Part shown: one piece after another, positions 18,009 through 27,178 of the stretch
How positions within the stretch are numbered: position 1 is the stretch's first letter
How the letters are laid out: each line of letters begins with the position of its first letter
DNA from: Oscillospiraceae bacterium
GTDB lineage: Bacteria; Bacillota; Clostridia; Oscillospirales; Ruminococcaceae
DNA length: 52,247 nt
Assembly (NCBI GenBank): GCA_017466865.1
Contig: JAFTTI010000014.1
Span: 204,866-257,112, forward strand
Direction of reading: 5' to 3'
Translations under genes and position numbers: made by a program
The notes under the pieces: model-generated
What the model was told of the DNA's origin: nothing
Database searches by the model: none
The model's input: the letters and a program-made list of their open reading frames with translations, nothing else

Positions 18009-19342
18009 TATTCCTCATTTTCGTGAGTTTTCTTTTTACCCTTGAAATTAAGTGAAACTGTAAATATCTTGTCGGTTGTGAAAATTCTTACCGCGAGGAT
18101 AAGGCATATAACAAGGCATACAGTCTGATATAAGAAACCTAACCAATAAGCTGTCATATTTCCGAAAGCGATGTTGTCGAGTGCACGGAAAGTATGTGTG
18201 AAAGGAATTATCGACATAACAATATCTATCATCGAAGATTCGCCCGATGAACCGCCAAAAAGCGTCATCATAAATGGGAGCATAATTGCGATTATAATAG
18301 GCATTACAAGAGTCTGTGTTGACTTTGCATCCTTTGCGAGTGCACCGAGAATAATAGAAATTGAAAGAGCTATAAGTATTGTCATGAACATCTGAAGACC
18401 TATGAGGAACAAATCTCCTGCATTAAGGCTGAAATTCAGTGTTTCGATAGCAGAACTTATATCAACCTCGCCCGATGAAACCATATTTCCGAGTTCTTCG
18501 GGCGACATTCCTGCCGACATTCCCGACATATATCCTGCAAAACCTATCATATAGGCAACTGCGTTTATAACAGAAACTATCGCAGCGGCTGTCATTTTTG
18601 AAAGGATTATAGTCATTCTTGAAACAGGAGCAGAGAGGAGAGTTTCGAGAGTCTTGTCAATTTTTTCTGTTGCGATTGCGGTTATAATCATCTGTGATGC
18701 GAAAAGAACAAGGAAGAAAATCATCATAACAACAACCAAATTTCTCATCATTGTTACCGATGCTACCGCTTCAACGCCGACATTTGCATATTTTTCTCCC
18801 GCTATCGTAACATTTGAGACCTCAACTGCTGTCTGTGCGAATATGCTGTCATCGGGGGAGATGCCGTATTTTTCATAAAGCATTTTTTCTACAACAAATT
18901 CAATTCCACTTGCTGCGTCATAAACAGAAGCACCCGATGTCATAGCGGTAACCGATGTTGTGCTTTTCATCGAACAGATAACAGTTATTTCACAAGGCTT
19001 TTTCTCGTTAAGTATTGTTTCTGTAAATCCTTCGGGGATGAGTATCGCTTCAGCTTCGCCGTAGTTTTTCATATCTTCTGCGATATTACCTGTGTATTTG
19101 TCAGCAGGAAGAAGATTTACTTCATATCCGTTTTCTTCGAGGAATTTCTTTATTTCCGCGGTAAATTCGGTATTATCACAGTCGATGATATTTACTGTGT
19201 CAGAGAAAATAATATCCTGCATAGCGCCCGTCATAAGATTTCCCATTGCGAAAAGAAGGACAACTGTGAAAATCATTGAGATAATGATTTCTTTTGTGAA
19301 AAGTTCGGATATTTCTTTTTTGAGCAGTTTAAAGAACTTCAT
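18008..19342 (-). CDS. ABC-2 type exporter permease (NatB-like)
   Basis: This 444-residue protein has one N-terminal membrane helix (about 20-40), a large extracytoplasmic loop (about 45-200) and six clustered helices in the second half. That is the layout of ABC-2/NatB and YhaP-like permeases. The segment KIDKTLETLLSAPVSRMTIILSKM is the characteristic cytoplasmic coupling loop of the family. It overlaps the upstream ATPase gene by 14 bases, so the two are made together as an exporter. Substrate (Na+, peptide, antibiotic) is not predictable. Confidence 0.88.
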   Translation of the reverse strand: MKFFKLLKKEISELFTKEIIISMIFTVVLLFAMGNLMTGAMQDIIFSDTVNIIDCDNTEFTAEIKKFLEENGYEVNLLPADKYTGNIAEDMKNYGEAEAILIPEGFTETILNEKKPCEITVICSMKSTTSVTAMTSGASVYDAASGIEFVVEKMLYEKYGISPDDSIFAQTAVEVSNVTIAGEKYANVGVEAVASVTMMRNLVVVMMIFFLVLFASQMIITAIATEKIDKTLETLLSAPVSRMTIILSKMTAAAIVSVINAVAYMIGFAGYMSGMSAGMSPEELGNMVSSGEVDISSAIETLNFSLNAGDLFLIGLQMFMTILIALSISIILGALAKDAKSTQTLVMPIIIAIMLPFMMTLFGGSSGESSMIDIVMSIIPFTHTFRALDNIAFGNMTAYWLGFLYQTVCLVICLILAVRIFTTDKIFTVSLNFKGKKKTHENEE

Positions 19343-20069
19343 TATCCTTCACCACCCTTTCAAAGACTTCTTCAAGATTTTCTGCGTTGTATCTTTCCTT
19401 GAGTTCCTTAGCAGAACCTATAACGAGAAGTTTCCCTTTTGAGATAATTCCGATTTTTGTCGAGATATATTCAATTTCAAGCATATTGTGTGATGAAATA
19501 AGAAAAGACATTCCCTGTGATGCAAGGTTTTTTATTATGTTTCTTATTTCGAGGGCATTGATAACATCAAGACCTGATGTGGGCTCGTCTAAAATCGCAA
19601 GACGGGGAGATGTCATAACAGCCCTTGCGAGAAGAAGTTTTCTTATCATTCCTCTCGAATATGAACCTATTTTATCATTGAGTCTTTCACCAAGACCACA
19701 TATAGCTTCGGCTTTTTCAATGTATTTTTTGAGCGTTTCAGCATCGTCAGTAAAAAGTCCGCCCATAAATTTAAGATAGCCATATCCCGTCATCGTTTTA
19801 TAAGCGCCTGCCTCATCAGGAAGGTATGTTATACATTCTCTTACCTTTGAAGGCTCTGTTAAAATACTGTTTCCGTTTACAACAGCATCGCCCGATGTGG
19901 GAGAGAGAAGAGTTGCTATCATTCTTATTGTTGTTGTTTTTCCCGCTCCGTTAGAACCGATAAGAGCAAAAATATCTCCTTCTTCAACAGAAAACGAAAC
20001 CTTATCGGCAGCGAATTTTTCTGCTTTGGGATATTTTTTAGAAAGTTCCTTTACTTCAAGAACAGCCAT
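19329..20069 (-). CDS. ABC transporter ATP-binding protein (NatA-like)
   Basis: A 246-residue ATPase with Walker A IGSNGAGKTT, Q-loop region TYLPDEAGAYKTMTG, signature YSRGMIRKL (SRGM replacing the usual SGGQ), Walker B LAILDEPTSGLD and switch histidine ISSHNM. The start at 20069 is preceded by AAGGAGG; a longer in-frame start at 20114 lacks such a site. Together with the overlapping permease gene it forms a two-gene exporter operon read from the promoter at 20121-20148. The SRG form of the signature is common in NatA/DrrA-type ATPases. Confidence 0.93.
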   Translation of the reverse strand: MAVLEVKELSKKYPKAEKFAADKVSFSVEEGDIFALIGSNGAGKTTTIRMIATLLSPTSGDAVVNGNSILTEPSKVRECITYLPDEAGAYKTMTGYGYLKFMGGLFTDDAETLKKYIEKAEAICGLGERLNDKIGSYSRGMIRKLLLARAVMTSPRLAILDEPTSGLDVINALEIRNIIKNLASQGMSFLISSHNMLEIEYISTKIGIISKGKLLVIGSAKELKERYNAENLEEVFERVVKDNEVL

Positions 20070-20120
20070 TTTTTCCTCCTTAAAACCATTAGTATATAAA
20101 TAGTATTTCTGCACATCATT

Positions 20121-20148
20121 ATTATATCATATAAAATCAGTTTTTCAA
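20121..20148 (-). promoter_or_regulatory. Promoter of ABC exporter operon
   Basis: On the minus strand TTGAAA and TATAAT are separated by 16 bases. Confidence 0.7.
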
Positions 20149-20166
20149 GTATAGGAGAGGAAATTT

Positions 20167-20835
20167 ATGGCACTTATAGAGATGAACAATATAACAAAAA
20201 GATATGTCTGCGGAGATAGCGTGGTTGACGCACTTTCAGGGGTGTCTCTCAAGGTTTATGAAGGGGAATTTATATCTGTAACGGGAACATCAGGCTCGGG
20301 AAAATCAACGCTTATGAATATGCTCGGTTGTCTTGATACAGCCGATGATGGAAAGTATTTTCTTGACGGAAAAGATGTTTCTTTGATGAACGATAGAGAA
20401 CTTTCAAATATAAGGAACGAAAAAATCGGATTTGTCTTTCAGGGATTCAATCTCATAGGAGAACTTTCTGCTATCGAGAATGTTGAACTCCCCCTGATTT
20501 ACAGAAAAGTTCCCAAAGATGAAAGAAGATTTCTTGCCGAAACTGCACTTAAAAGGGTTTTTCTCGGAAACAGAATGAACCATAAACCATCGCAGTTATC
20601 GGGCGGTCAGCAACAGAGGGTAGCGATAGCAAGGGCGCTTGCTATGAAACCTATGATTATCCTTGCAGACGAGCCGACAGGCAGCCTTGACAGCAACTCG
20701 GGAAAAGAGGTTATGAATTTTATGCGGGAACTCAGCAACGAGGGGAAAACCGTGATTATAATTACTCACGACAATGCCATAGCAGAGAGTACAAAGAGGA
20801 TAATCAGAATATCAGATGGCAAAATCGCACAATAA
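20167..20835 (+). CDS. ABC transporter ATP-binding protein (MacB/LolD class)
   Basis: A 222-residue ATPase with Walker A GTSGSGKST, the class hallmark IGFVFQGFNLIGELSAIENVELP, signature LSGGQQQRVAIARAL, Walker B IILADEPTGSLDS and ITHDNAIA. This subclass normally works with a MacB/FtsX-like permease, yet no permease lies beside it: the next gene downstream is a sigma factor. It may be an orphan whose partner is elsewhere, or the partner was lost. RBS AGGAGAGG. Divergent from the NatA-like operon. Confidence 0.93.
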   Translation: MALIEMNNITKRYVCGDSVVDALSGVSLKVYEGEFISVTGTSGSGKSTLMNMLGCLDTADDGKYFLDGKDVSLMNDRELSNIRNEKIGFVFQGFNLIGELSAIENVELPLIYRKVPKDERRFLAETALKRVFLGNRMNHKPSQLSGGQQQRVAIARALAMKPMIILADEPTGSLDSNSGKEVMNFMRELSNEGKTVIIITHDNAIAESTKRIIRISDGKIAQ

Positions 20836-20954
20836 ACTTGCTTTAACGCACTCGTTTTTGTGATTTTATACAAATCGAAAATTTTGATGCAACAAAATAA
20901 AAAAAAAATAACACTAATTGAGTGACAGGTCTTTTATGACAAAGAAAAATGTGG

Positions 20955-20960
20955 TATAAT
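20955..20960 (+). promoter_or_regulatory. -10 box before the sigma factor gene
   Basis: A perfect TATAAT lies 52 bases before the ATG, with only a weak -35 (TTTTAT/TTTATG). Two TGACA pentamers (20923-20927 and 20937-20941) stand upstream; whether they are sites of the encoded sigma factor cannot be told. Confidence 0.5.
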
Positions 20961-21012
20961 ATCACTTGATGATGTAAAACGGAAAAAACCGTAAGGCATT
21001 AGAGGTGATGAA

Positions 21013-21528
21013 ATGAAAGAAAACTTTTCCCAGTTGGTGAAAAGAGCGAGGAACGGTGACGCAGACGCTTTTGCAGAACTGTATTCCTCGGTATATAAAG
21101 ATTTATACCACATAGCAGTATGCAACCTGAGAAACAGTGAAGACGCGGCAGACGCTGTCAGTGATACTGTTCTCGACGCATTCGCTTCCATAAAAAAACT
21201 CAAAGACGAAAATGCATTTAAAGCGTGGATAGTCAGAATCCTTATGGCGAAGATAAAGAAAAAGCAAAAGGAATATTACAGAGATGACGACACGCAGGAT
21301 ATCTCCGAAGTAGAACCGGAGGTAAGGGAGAGCAACTTCGACGGTGTTGAAATCCTGGAAGCCATAAGCGAACTTGATGAAAACGAAAGACTTGTATTAT
21401 CTCTCAGTATAGTCGGTGGTTATAAGAGCGACGAAATAGCAAAAATGCTTGGCGGAAAACCCGCAACGATACGCTCACAACTTTCAAGAGCGAAACTAAA
21501 ACTTCGTGACCGACTGATTGCTGAATAG
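21013..21528 (+). CDS. ECF-type RNA polymerase sigma factor
   Basis: A 171-residue sigma-70 family protein with only regions 2 and 4. Region 2 runs from about residue 8 to 75 (GDADAFAELYSSVYKDLYHIA, then NSEDAADAVSDTVLDAFASI); region 4 is in the last 55 residues (ELDENERLVLSLSIVGGYKSDEIAKMLGGKPATIRSQLSRAKLKLR). RBS GAGGTGATGAA. The next gene, 17 bases downstream, encodes a single-pass membrane protein with a beta-propeller domain, the usual place for the anti-sigma partner. It therefore probably serves an envelope-linked response. Confidence 0.93.
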   Translation: MKENFSQLVKRARNGDADAFAELYSSVYKDLYHIAVCNLRNSEDAADAVSDTVLDAFASIKKLKDENAFKAWIVRILMAKIKKKQKEYYRDDDTQDISEVEPEVRESNFDGVEILEAISELDENERLVLSLSIVGGYKSDEIAKMLGGKPATIRSQLSRAKLKLRDRLIAE

Positions 21529-21545
21529 GAAGGGAGGTAGAGACT

Positions 21546-23516
21546 ATGGGCTTTGACAAAGAAGTAAGAATGCTTATAGAAGAAGCAGAAATTCCCGAGC
21601 GCTTGTCGCCCGACAATATTGCAGTTATGCTTAAAGAGAAACAGGCGGAGAAGAACAGAAAAGAGATAAAGATGTCATCCGCGGGCATAAAATCGAAGAA
21701 CAGGGCGGTAGCAATGAGATCAGCTGCTGCAGTTGCAGCTTGCATTGCATTAGGATGTGGCGTAACGGCTGTTGTTAACAATACAAACAGACCGGAAATC
21801 GACAACCCCGAAGTTATTCAGGGACACAAAGTAAGTGATTATCACGATGTTTACAGCGTTATTCAGGATACAATTATCAACAATCCTGCAGATGACGGTA
21901 TAGGCTGGGGAGAAATATCAAACGACGAAATTCCTGTCGAGACAGATACAGAAAACTTCGACAACAAGGATTATATATTTGATAGAGCCGCAGAAACAGA
22001 GGACGATATAACTGTTACAGACGGCAAAAACCTTTATTGCATTGCTGACGGAAAGGTGAATGTTATTTCAGCTGAGAACGGCGATATGACCGAACTCATA
22101 CAGATAGAAAACGCTGAAAAGACACCTGTCGGAATGTATATCGCAGAGGACAGACTTATTGTTATTTCAAACAATGTAGTAGAAGTTCCTTTTACTGCTG
22201 CAAAGACAGAAGAAACAACAGCAGAAGGCGAAGAAGTTATTGCCGATAGTATGACTGAAACAACAGTTCCTTCTCTGCCCGAAACAGTAACACAGAACAA
22301 CACAGTAATCGACATTTACAATATTGCCGATAAAACGAATGTAAAACTTGAAAACACATATAAACAGAATGGTGCTTATATTTCTTCTTCAATGGAAGGC
22401 ACAGTTCTTTATGTGGTTTCAAACTACTCGAATTTCAGAACAAAACCTCTCGACAGCGAGGAAGACCTTGACAACTACATTCCTTCATACTACACAGATG
22501 ACGGAAAGTATTATGTTGATGCCGCTGATATAACAATTCCTGCTAAGGTAAGTAATAACTACACAATAGTAGCAGGTCTTGATACAGCACAGGCAAGTCC
22601 TTTCAGATCAATAAAGGTTGTTCTTTCAAACGGAAAATCGGCATATTTCACAGACAACGCGGTATACGTTGCAGGAAGTGCATCAGGCGATACAACAATT
22701 GCTAAATTCGCAATTTCAGGCGGTGATATTTCATCACCCGTAGTTGCCGATGTTGCAGGTATCTATTCAGATATAACTTCTGTAAACGAATATAACGGAA
22801 TGGTAAGAGTTTCAACTCTCACACCCTCACCAGATGGTTCAAGAACAGGTGGCGTTTCAATCAGCATATATGATGAAAATCTCGTTCCTGTTTCATATCT
22901 TGCAGGACTCTGCAAGGATATGGGTAAGAATCCCGTTATGGTTGAATTTAAAGAGAATAAAGCATTTATCATCCTTTCTGGCGATGAAAATCCTTATGAG
23001 GTAGTTCTTGACGGAACAGAAGTTTCGCCTGTGGTTTCATCTGATAAATCAGTTTATCTCTATAAATGCACAGACGACGAATTCCTCGGTATATCTGCAA
23101 AAACAGACGAAAACGGCAAGGCTGAAGGCGTAGTTCTTACTATGTATTCAACTGCCGATGGCATAAATTTCACAGAAGTTTCCTCAGTTGAAACAAAGGG
23201 CGTTTTATCAGCCGCACTTTCGGGAGGAAAACTTGATATGAAAGCGCTGCTTATAGACAGCAAAAACGGAATAATCGGTATCCCCACAGTAAAGAACGAT
23301 ACATACGGAAACGGAAATCTTTACTATGTAACCTCATATAAATCAGGTGAAGGATTTACTTCACTCGGTTATATCGAGTATACCGACCTTGACAAGAAAT
23401 ACGAATTCAAGCGTTCCGTTATCATCGACGACACACTCTATGCGGTTTCTGATGGCAGAGTAGTTTCTGCAAGAATATCAGACCTCAAGGTCGTTGAAAC
23501 ATTTGAAATAGAATAA
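21546..23516 (+). CDS. Membrane-anchored beta-propeller protein, likely anti-sigma partner
   Basis: A 656-residue protein. A cytoplasmic N-terminus (about 1-55, with IPERLSPDNIAVMLKEK, seen in clostridial anti-sigma-like proteins) is followed by a membrane helix (about 57-75), a disordered acidic linker, and a long extracytoplasmic part. The latter holds repeated beta-blades beginning ITVTDGKNLYCIADGKVNVISAENG, in the style of the Beta_propel (PF09826) family of secreted C-terminal propellers. No catalytic motif is seen. Position directly after an ECF sigma gene suggests that the N-terminus binds the sigma factor and the propeller senses something outside. The anti-sigma role is inference. 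Confidence 0.78.
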   Translation: MGFDKEVRMLIEEAEIPERLSPDNIAVMLKEKQAEKNRKEIKMSSAGIKSKNRAVAMRSAAAVAACIALGCGVTAVVNNTNRPEIDNPEVIQGHKVSDYHDVYSVIQDTIINNPADDGIGWGEISNDEIPVETDTENFDNKDYIFDRAAETEDDITVTDGKNLYCIADGKVNVISAENGDMTELIQIENAEKTPVGMYIAEDRLIVISNNVVEVPFTAAKTEETTAEGEEVIADSMTETTVPSLPETVTQNNTVIDIYNIADKTNVKLENTYKQNGAYISSSMEGTVLYVVSNYSNFRTKPLDSEEDLDNYIPSYYTDDGKYYVDAADITIPAKVSNNYTIVAGLDTAQASPFRSIKVVLSNGKSAYFTDNAVYVAGSASGDTTIAKFAISGGDISSPVVADVAGIYSDITSVNEYNGMVRVSTLTPSPDGSRTGGVSISIYDENLVPVSYLAGLCKDMGKNPVMVEFKENKAFIILSGDENPYEVVLDGTEVSPVVSSDKSVYLYKCTDDEFLGISAKTDENGKAEGVVLTMYSTADGINFTEVSSVETKGVLSAALSGGKLDMKALLIDSKNGIIGIPTVKNDTYGNGNLYYVTSYKSGEGFTSLGYIEYTDLDKKYEFKRSVIIDDTLYAVSDGRVVSARISDLKVVETFEIE

Positions 23517-23577
23517 TTCCACTATTTGTTTTATGATAACTTTTTATTCCTTTTCTTCTTTAATTTTTAAACGAGGC

Positions 23578-23611
23578 TGCCGTCTTTTTTAAGACGGCGG
23601 TTTTGTTTTTT
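23578..23611 (+). terminator. Terminator after sigma/beta-propeller operon
   Basis: GCCGTCTT and AAGACGGC form an eight-base stem followed by GGTTTTGTTTTTT. Confidence 0.88.
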
Positions 23612-23728
23612 CTATGTTTTCAAACTTATATCATAAATTCATCACAAAAATAGCAGAAAATAAATTACAGACATAAGTTTTGATGTTAATGACATAGATA
23701 TATACAGATAGAAAGGAAGAAAGCTTTT

Positions 23729-24952
23729 ATGTATGATAACGAGAAGAAATATAATGAAATAACATATTATCCTTCGGATTATAACGATGAAAAGCCGAAG
23801 AAAAAAAATCATTTTTTAAGGGCACTGATGGCTGTGGTGTGTGTTTCTGTCATATCTGCCATTTCAATATCCGGATATAAAATTTATGACGAATTTTCGG
23901 AAAGAAATTTCGTTAAAGCAGAAGAAATGCATTCAGACAGTACAGTGTCGCAAACTAAGGAAGAAGAAAAAATTTCAGAGAAACAACCGACAACAAAGGG
24001 AGAAACCACAAAGGATATAAAGACGATAATCTCTCAGAGTGTAAAAAAAGCAGAACTCTCAATCCCTGAGATTGTCGAAAAGGTAACCCCTTCGGTTGTC
24101 GGGGTTTCTTCAACTCTTTCAAAAGGAAAAGCAACAGGTTCAGGGATAATAATGACCGCTGATGGCTATATTGTTACCAATGCACATGTTGTTGATGGAG
24201 CAGAGAAAGTAACTGTCCTTCTTGATAGTAAGAATGAATACGATGCAGAAATAATAGGTTCTGACGCACAGACGGATATTGCTGTTCTTAAAATTTCAGC
24301 GAATGAAAAAATAACCCCTGCGGAGTTCGGAAATTCAGACGATTTAGTTGTCGGCGAAACGGCTGTTGCGATAGGAAATCCTTTGGGATTTGAATTTTAC
24401 AGCACAGTTACAAGCGGAATTATATCAGGGCTTGACAGAGAACTTACAATAGAAGATAAACTTCTTCGCCTTATCCAGACAGATGCCGCTATAAACGGCG
24501 GAAATTCGGGCGGTGCACTTGTAAATTCATTTGGTCAGGTAATAGGCATAAGCAGTGCTAAAATCGTTACGATAGACGCCGAGGGAATGGGCTTTGCTAT
24601 TCCTATAAATGACGCTGTTCCTATAATCCACGAACTTATAAACAACGGCTATGTAACGGGCAGACCTCTTATCGGAATAGCAGGTTTTGACATTGATGAA
24701 AGAACAGCCTATTATTACAACATGAAAGAGGGAGTTTATGTTGCGCAGATAAAGGAAAATTCACCTGCTGAATTAGCGGGAATAAAGGTCGGGGATATAA
24801 TAATTTCTGCAAACGGCGAAGAGATAAAAACTATGACAGATCTCAATAAAATCAAGAATAATTTTAAACCCAGTGATACAGTATCTGTTGTTGTTTTCAG
24901 AAACGGAGAGGAAATCCCTATGACTGTGATTTTAGGAGAGGTAACAGAGTAA
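23729..24952 (+). CDS. HtrA/DegP-like membrane-anchored serine protease
   Basis: A 407-residue protease with a cytoplasmic N-terminus, one membrane helix (about 28-50), a Lys/Glu/Thr-rich linker, a trypsin-like domain and one PDZ domain (about 310-400). The triad is complete: His153 in VTNAHVVDG, Asp183 in TDIAVLKI, Ser260 in GGNSGGAL. HtrA proteins degrade or refold damaged exported proteins outside the membrane and are often stress-induced. It follows the sigma/beta-propeller pair behind a terminator, so it is transcribed separately; it could still belong to that regulon. RBS GAAAGGAAG. Confidence 0.95.
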   Translation: MYDNEKKYNEITYYPSDYNDEKPKKKNHFLRALMAVVCVSVISAISISGYKIYDEFSERNFVKAEEMHSDSTVSQTKEEEKISEKQPTTKGETTKDIKTIISQSVKKAELSIPEIVEKVTPSVVGVSSTLSKGKATGSGIIMTADGYIVTNAHVVDGAEKVTVLLDSKNEYDAEIIGSDAQTDIAVLKISANEKITPAEFGNSDDLVVGETAVAIGNPLGFEFYSTVTSGIISGLDRELTIEDKLLRLIQTDAAINGGNSGGALVNSFGQVIGISSAKIVTIDAEGMGFAIPINDAVPIIHELINNGYVTGRPLIGIAGFDIDERTAYYYNMKEGVYVAQIKENSPAELAGIKVGDIIISANGEEIKTMTDLNKIKNNFKPSDTVSVVVFRNGEEIPMTVILGEVTE

Positions 24953-24960
24953 AAAAATCC

Positions 24961-24989
24961 TTGTAATCGGAATTAGTTTGTGGTATACT
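24961..24989 (+). promoter_or_regulatory. Promoter of second DegV gene
   Basis: TTGTAA and TATACT are separated by 17 bases. It begins only eight bases after the HtrA stop; no terminator separates them. Confidence 0.75.
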
Positions 24990-25029
24990 ATTGTATAAGT
25001 AGTAAAACAATCCGGTCAGGAGGACTTGT

Positions 25030-25902
25030 ATGAGTAAAAATTATGTTATCTTTTCAGATTCAGGATGTGACCTTCCCGAAGAAGTTATAAATCAGTATAA
25101 TATAGGTTTAGTTAATTTTTCGTTTAAGATAGATGAGGATAGCTATAACGAAAAAACAGTGCCTTTTCCGATAAATGAATTCTATAATAAAATGAGAGCA
25201 GGATCTCTCACATCAACATCGCAGGCGACTCCCGAACAGTTCCTTGAAGCCTTTGATGAAGTTTTAGCCGAAGGAAAGGATATTCTTTATATCGCTTTCT
25301 CATCAGGTCTCAGCGGAACATATAACAGTTCTCTCATAGCAAGGGATACACTTCTCGAAAAATATCCCGACAGAAAGATAATCGTTGTTGATTCGCTTGC
25401 TGCCTCAATGGGACAGGGATTGTTTGTTTATTTTGCAGCTTGTCTTAAAGAAGAAGGCAACACAATGGAAGAAGTAGCAGAATGGTGCGAAAATAACAAG
25501 CTTAAAATCGGACATATGTTTACAGTTGATGACCTTGTTTATCTCTATCGCGGCGGAAGAGTTTCAAGAGCGACGCAGATAGCAGGTTCTATTCTCGGAA
25601 TAAAGCCTGTTCTTCATGTTGATGATGAAGGACATCTTATTGCGGTAGGAAAGGTAAGAGGAAGAAAACAAGCCCTCACAGCGCTCGTTGACGGTATGGC
25701 TGAAAGAATAGGAAGCCATACAGAAAACATAACTGTAGGAATAAGCCATGGCGATTGCTATGATGACCTTAAATTCGTTATGGATCTTGTAAGTAAAAAA
25801 TATAAGGTAAAGAAATTCATAACAAGCTATATCGGTCCTATCATAGGCTCACATTCAGGTCCCGGAACAGTAGCACTTTTCTTCTACGCTGATAAAAGAT
25901 AA
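25030..25902 (+). CDS. DegV family protein, second copy (FakB-like)
   Basis: A 290-residue DegV/EDD-fold protein: N-terminal VIFSDSGCDLPEE, the fatty-acid site motif TSTSQATPEQF, IAFSSGLSGTYNSS, DDLVYLYRGGRVSR and C-terminal SYIGPIIGSHSGPGTVALFF with the conserved histidine. It likely binds a fatty acid as FakB does; having two DegV paralogues (also at 5389) with different pockets is usual in Firmicutes. RBS AGGAGG. Own promoter and terminator. Confidence 0.92.
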   Translation: MSKNYVIFSDSGCDLPEEVINQYNIGLVNFSFKIDEDSYNEKTVPFPINEFYNKMRAGSLTSTSQATPEQFLEAFDEVLAEGKDILYIAFSSGLSGTYNSSLIARDTLLEKYPDRKIIVVDSLAASMGQGLFVYFAACLKEEGNTMEEVAEWCENNKLKIGHMFTVDDLVYLYRGGRVSRATQIAGSILGIKPVLHVDDEGHLIAVGKVRGRKQALTALVDGMAERIGSHTENITVGISHGDCYDDLKFVMDLVSKKYKVKKFITSYIGPIIGSHSGPGTVALFFYADKR

Positions 25903-25905
25903 TAA

Positions 25906-25941
25906 CAAAAAAGGTATCAGTTTTCTGATACCTTTTTTCTG
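25906..25941. terminator. Bidirectional terminator between degV and spoIIID
   Basis: AAAAAGGTATCAG and CTGATACCTTTTTT form the stem; both strands carry T tails. It ends the convergent degV and spoIIID transcripts. Confidence 0.92.
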
Positions 25942-26247
25942 TTATTTTTTCAATTTCGAAAGTTCTTCGTATTTGTGTTTTGTTGCCATTCCACCCCTTA
26001 TATGTCGCTCACGCTTGTTTTCTTCTATAATCTCTCTTACTTCAGGATAAAGCGAAGGAGAAATTTTCGGCAACCTTTCTGAAATATCCTTATGTACAGT
26101 CGATTTGCTTATTCCGAGTTCTTTTGAAAAATGGTCGGCACAAGCTCTTACTGTTGCTTTGTTTTCGATTATATATTTCGCAAGAATAATTGCTCTGTCG
26201 CATATATCGGTTTTATCTGCATCAAAATGTCTTAATTTTCCGCTCAA
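25942..26247 (-). CDS. spoIIID: Sporulation regulator SpoIIID
   Basis: A 101-residue DNA-binding protein. After a short N-terminal extension it carries the SpoIIID core: AIILAKYIIENKATVRACADHF, the HTH ELGISKSTVHKDISERLP, then SPSLYPEVREIIEENKRERHIRGGMATKHKYEEL, matching Bacillus SpoIIID over its length. SpoIIID acts in the mother cell, turning sigma-E genes on and off before sigma-K. The best start is the TTG at 26247, with GGAG 11 bases away; no in-frame ATG exists before MATK. A CATATAAT upstream (minus strand, 26279-26286) resembles a sigma-E -10 with one mismatch but lacks a good -35. Confidence 0.93.
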   Translation of the reverse strand: MSGKLRHFDADKTDICDRAIILAKYIIENKATVRACADHFSKELGISKSTVHKDISERLPKISPSLYPEVREIIEENKRERHIRGGMATKHKYEELSKLKK

Positions 26248-26304
26248 ATCATATCACACTCCATAGAATCGTTTTTATATTATATGTGAGTGCGCATTTA
26301 AAAA

Positions 26305-26340
26305 GAACAAACCGCCTATTTTGTAAAACAGGCGGTTTTG
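26305..26340 (-). terminator. Terminator after tyrA
   Basis: AAACCGCCT and AGGCGGTTT are the outer stem, with an inner TTTT/AAAA pairing. On the minus strand it is followed by GTTCTTTTT. It closes the six-gene operon that ends with tyrA. Confidence 0.8.
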
Positions 26341-26344
26341 TTTG

Positions 26345-27178
26345 TTATTTATTTTCTTCTATCGACTTTTCTTTGAGGATTCTTCCGTTTTTAAGGAGTT
26401 CTTTCATTGTGTCGCTATCCTCATTTTCGAGCGATATCAGATATTCAGAAAGTCTTTCTATAATCTCTTTTATCTCGAAAATCAGAGGCTCTTTGTTTTT
26501 TATGAAGAGCGATGTCCACATATCCTCATTGAGCTTTGCAACTCTTGTAAGGTCTTTGAAACTTCCTGCCGAAAAGCCTACTTCTTTCTGTAATGTAGGG
26601 CTTTTTATATATGCCGAAGAAACGATATGTGCAAGTTGAGATGTATATGCTATTATCTCATCGTGTTCACGAGGAGTTGTTTTTACAACCTTTCCGAATC
26701 CAAGCGAAAGTGCAAGTTTTTCAAGCGTAGAAACTGCATCTTCTGGTGCGTCTTCGGGAGTTATAATGAAACTTGCATTTTGGTAAAGGTCGGAGAGGGA
26801 ATATGCATATCCTGAAAATTCTCTTCCTGCCATAGGGTGTGCACCGATAAATATCGCACCGCAATCTGTAACGGCATCCTTAACAGAAGAAACAACATAT
26901 TCCTTTATTCCGCATACATCGGTTACAATACTGCCTTTCTTGAATTTATCCTTGTTACTGAGGATAAATTCAATTGTCGCCTCTGGGTAAAGACAGATTA
27001 TTGTAATATCCGAAACGGATAAATCCTTACATTCGCCGTCAATCGTTTTTTCTGAAACAGCCTTTTTTATAACATCTTCAGAAAGGTCGATTCCAAGACA
27101 GGTATGATCTGTTTTTTCTTTTATAGCCTTACAGAAAGACCCGCCTATAAGACCTAAACCAACAACTGTTATAACCAT
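26345..27178 (-). CDS. tyrA: Prephenate dehydrogenase
   Basis: A 277-residue NAD-dependent dehydrogenase making 4-hydroxyphenylpyruvate for tyrosine synthesis. The dinucleotide motif VGLGLIGGSFCKAI opens the protein; the GAHPMAGREFSGY active-site motif (with its His and Gly) and the helical C-terminal domain (DEIIAYTSQLAHIVSSAY, GSFKDLTRVA) follow. There is no ACT domain, so feedback control through it is absent. The ATG overlaps the stop of the upstream 482-residue gene (TAATG), a sign of coupled translation. No other aromatic gene is nearby. Confidence 0.95.
   Translation of the reverse strand: MVITVVGLGLIGGSFCKAIKEKTDHTCLGIDLSEDVIKKAVSEKTIDGECKDLSVSDITIICLYPEATIEFILSNKDKFKKGSIVTDVCGIKEYVVSSVKDAVTDCGAIFIGAHPMAGREFSGYAYSLSDLYQNASFIITPEDAPEDAVSTLEKLALSLGFGKVVKTTPREHDEIIAYTSQLAHIVSSAYIKSPTLQKEVGFSAGSFKDLTRVAKLNEDMWTSLFIKNKEPLIFEIKEIIERLSEYLISLENEDSDTMKELLKNGRILKEKSIEENK

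Noticed and set aside
26279-26286. Sigma-E promoter of spoIIID
   Set aside because: CATATAAT fits the -10 with one mismatch, but no acceptable -35 lies 13-15 bases upstream.
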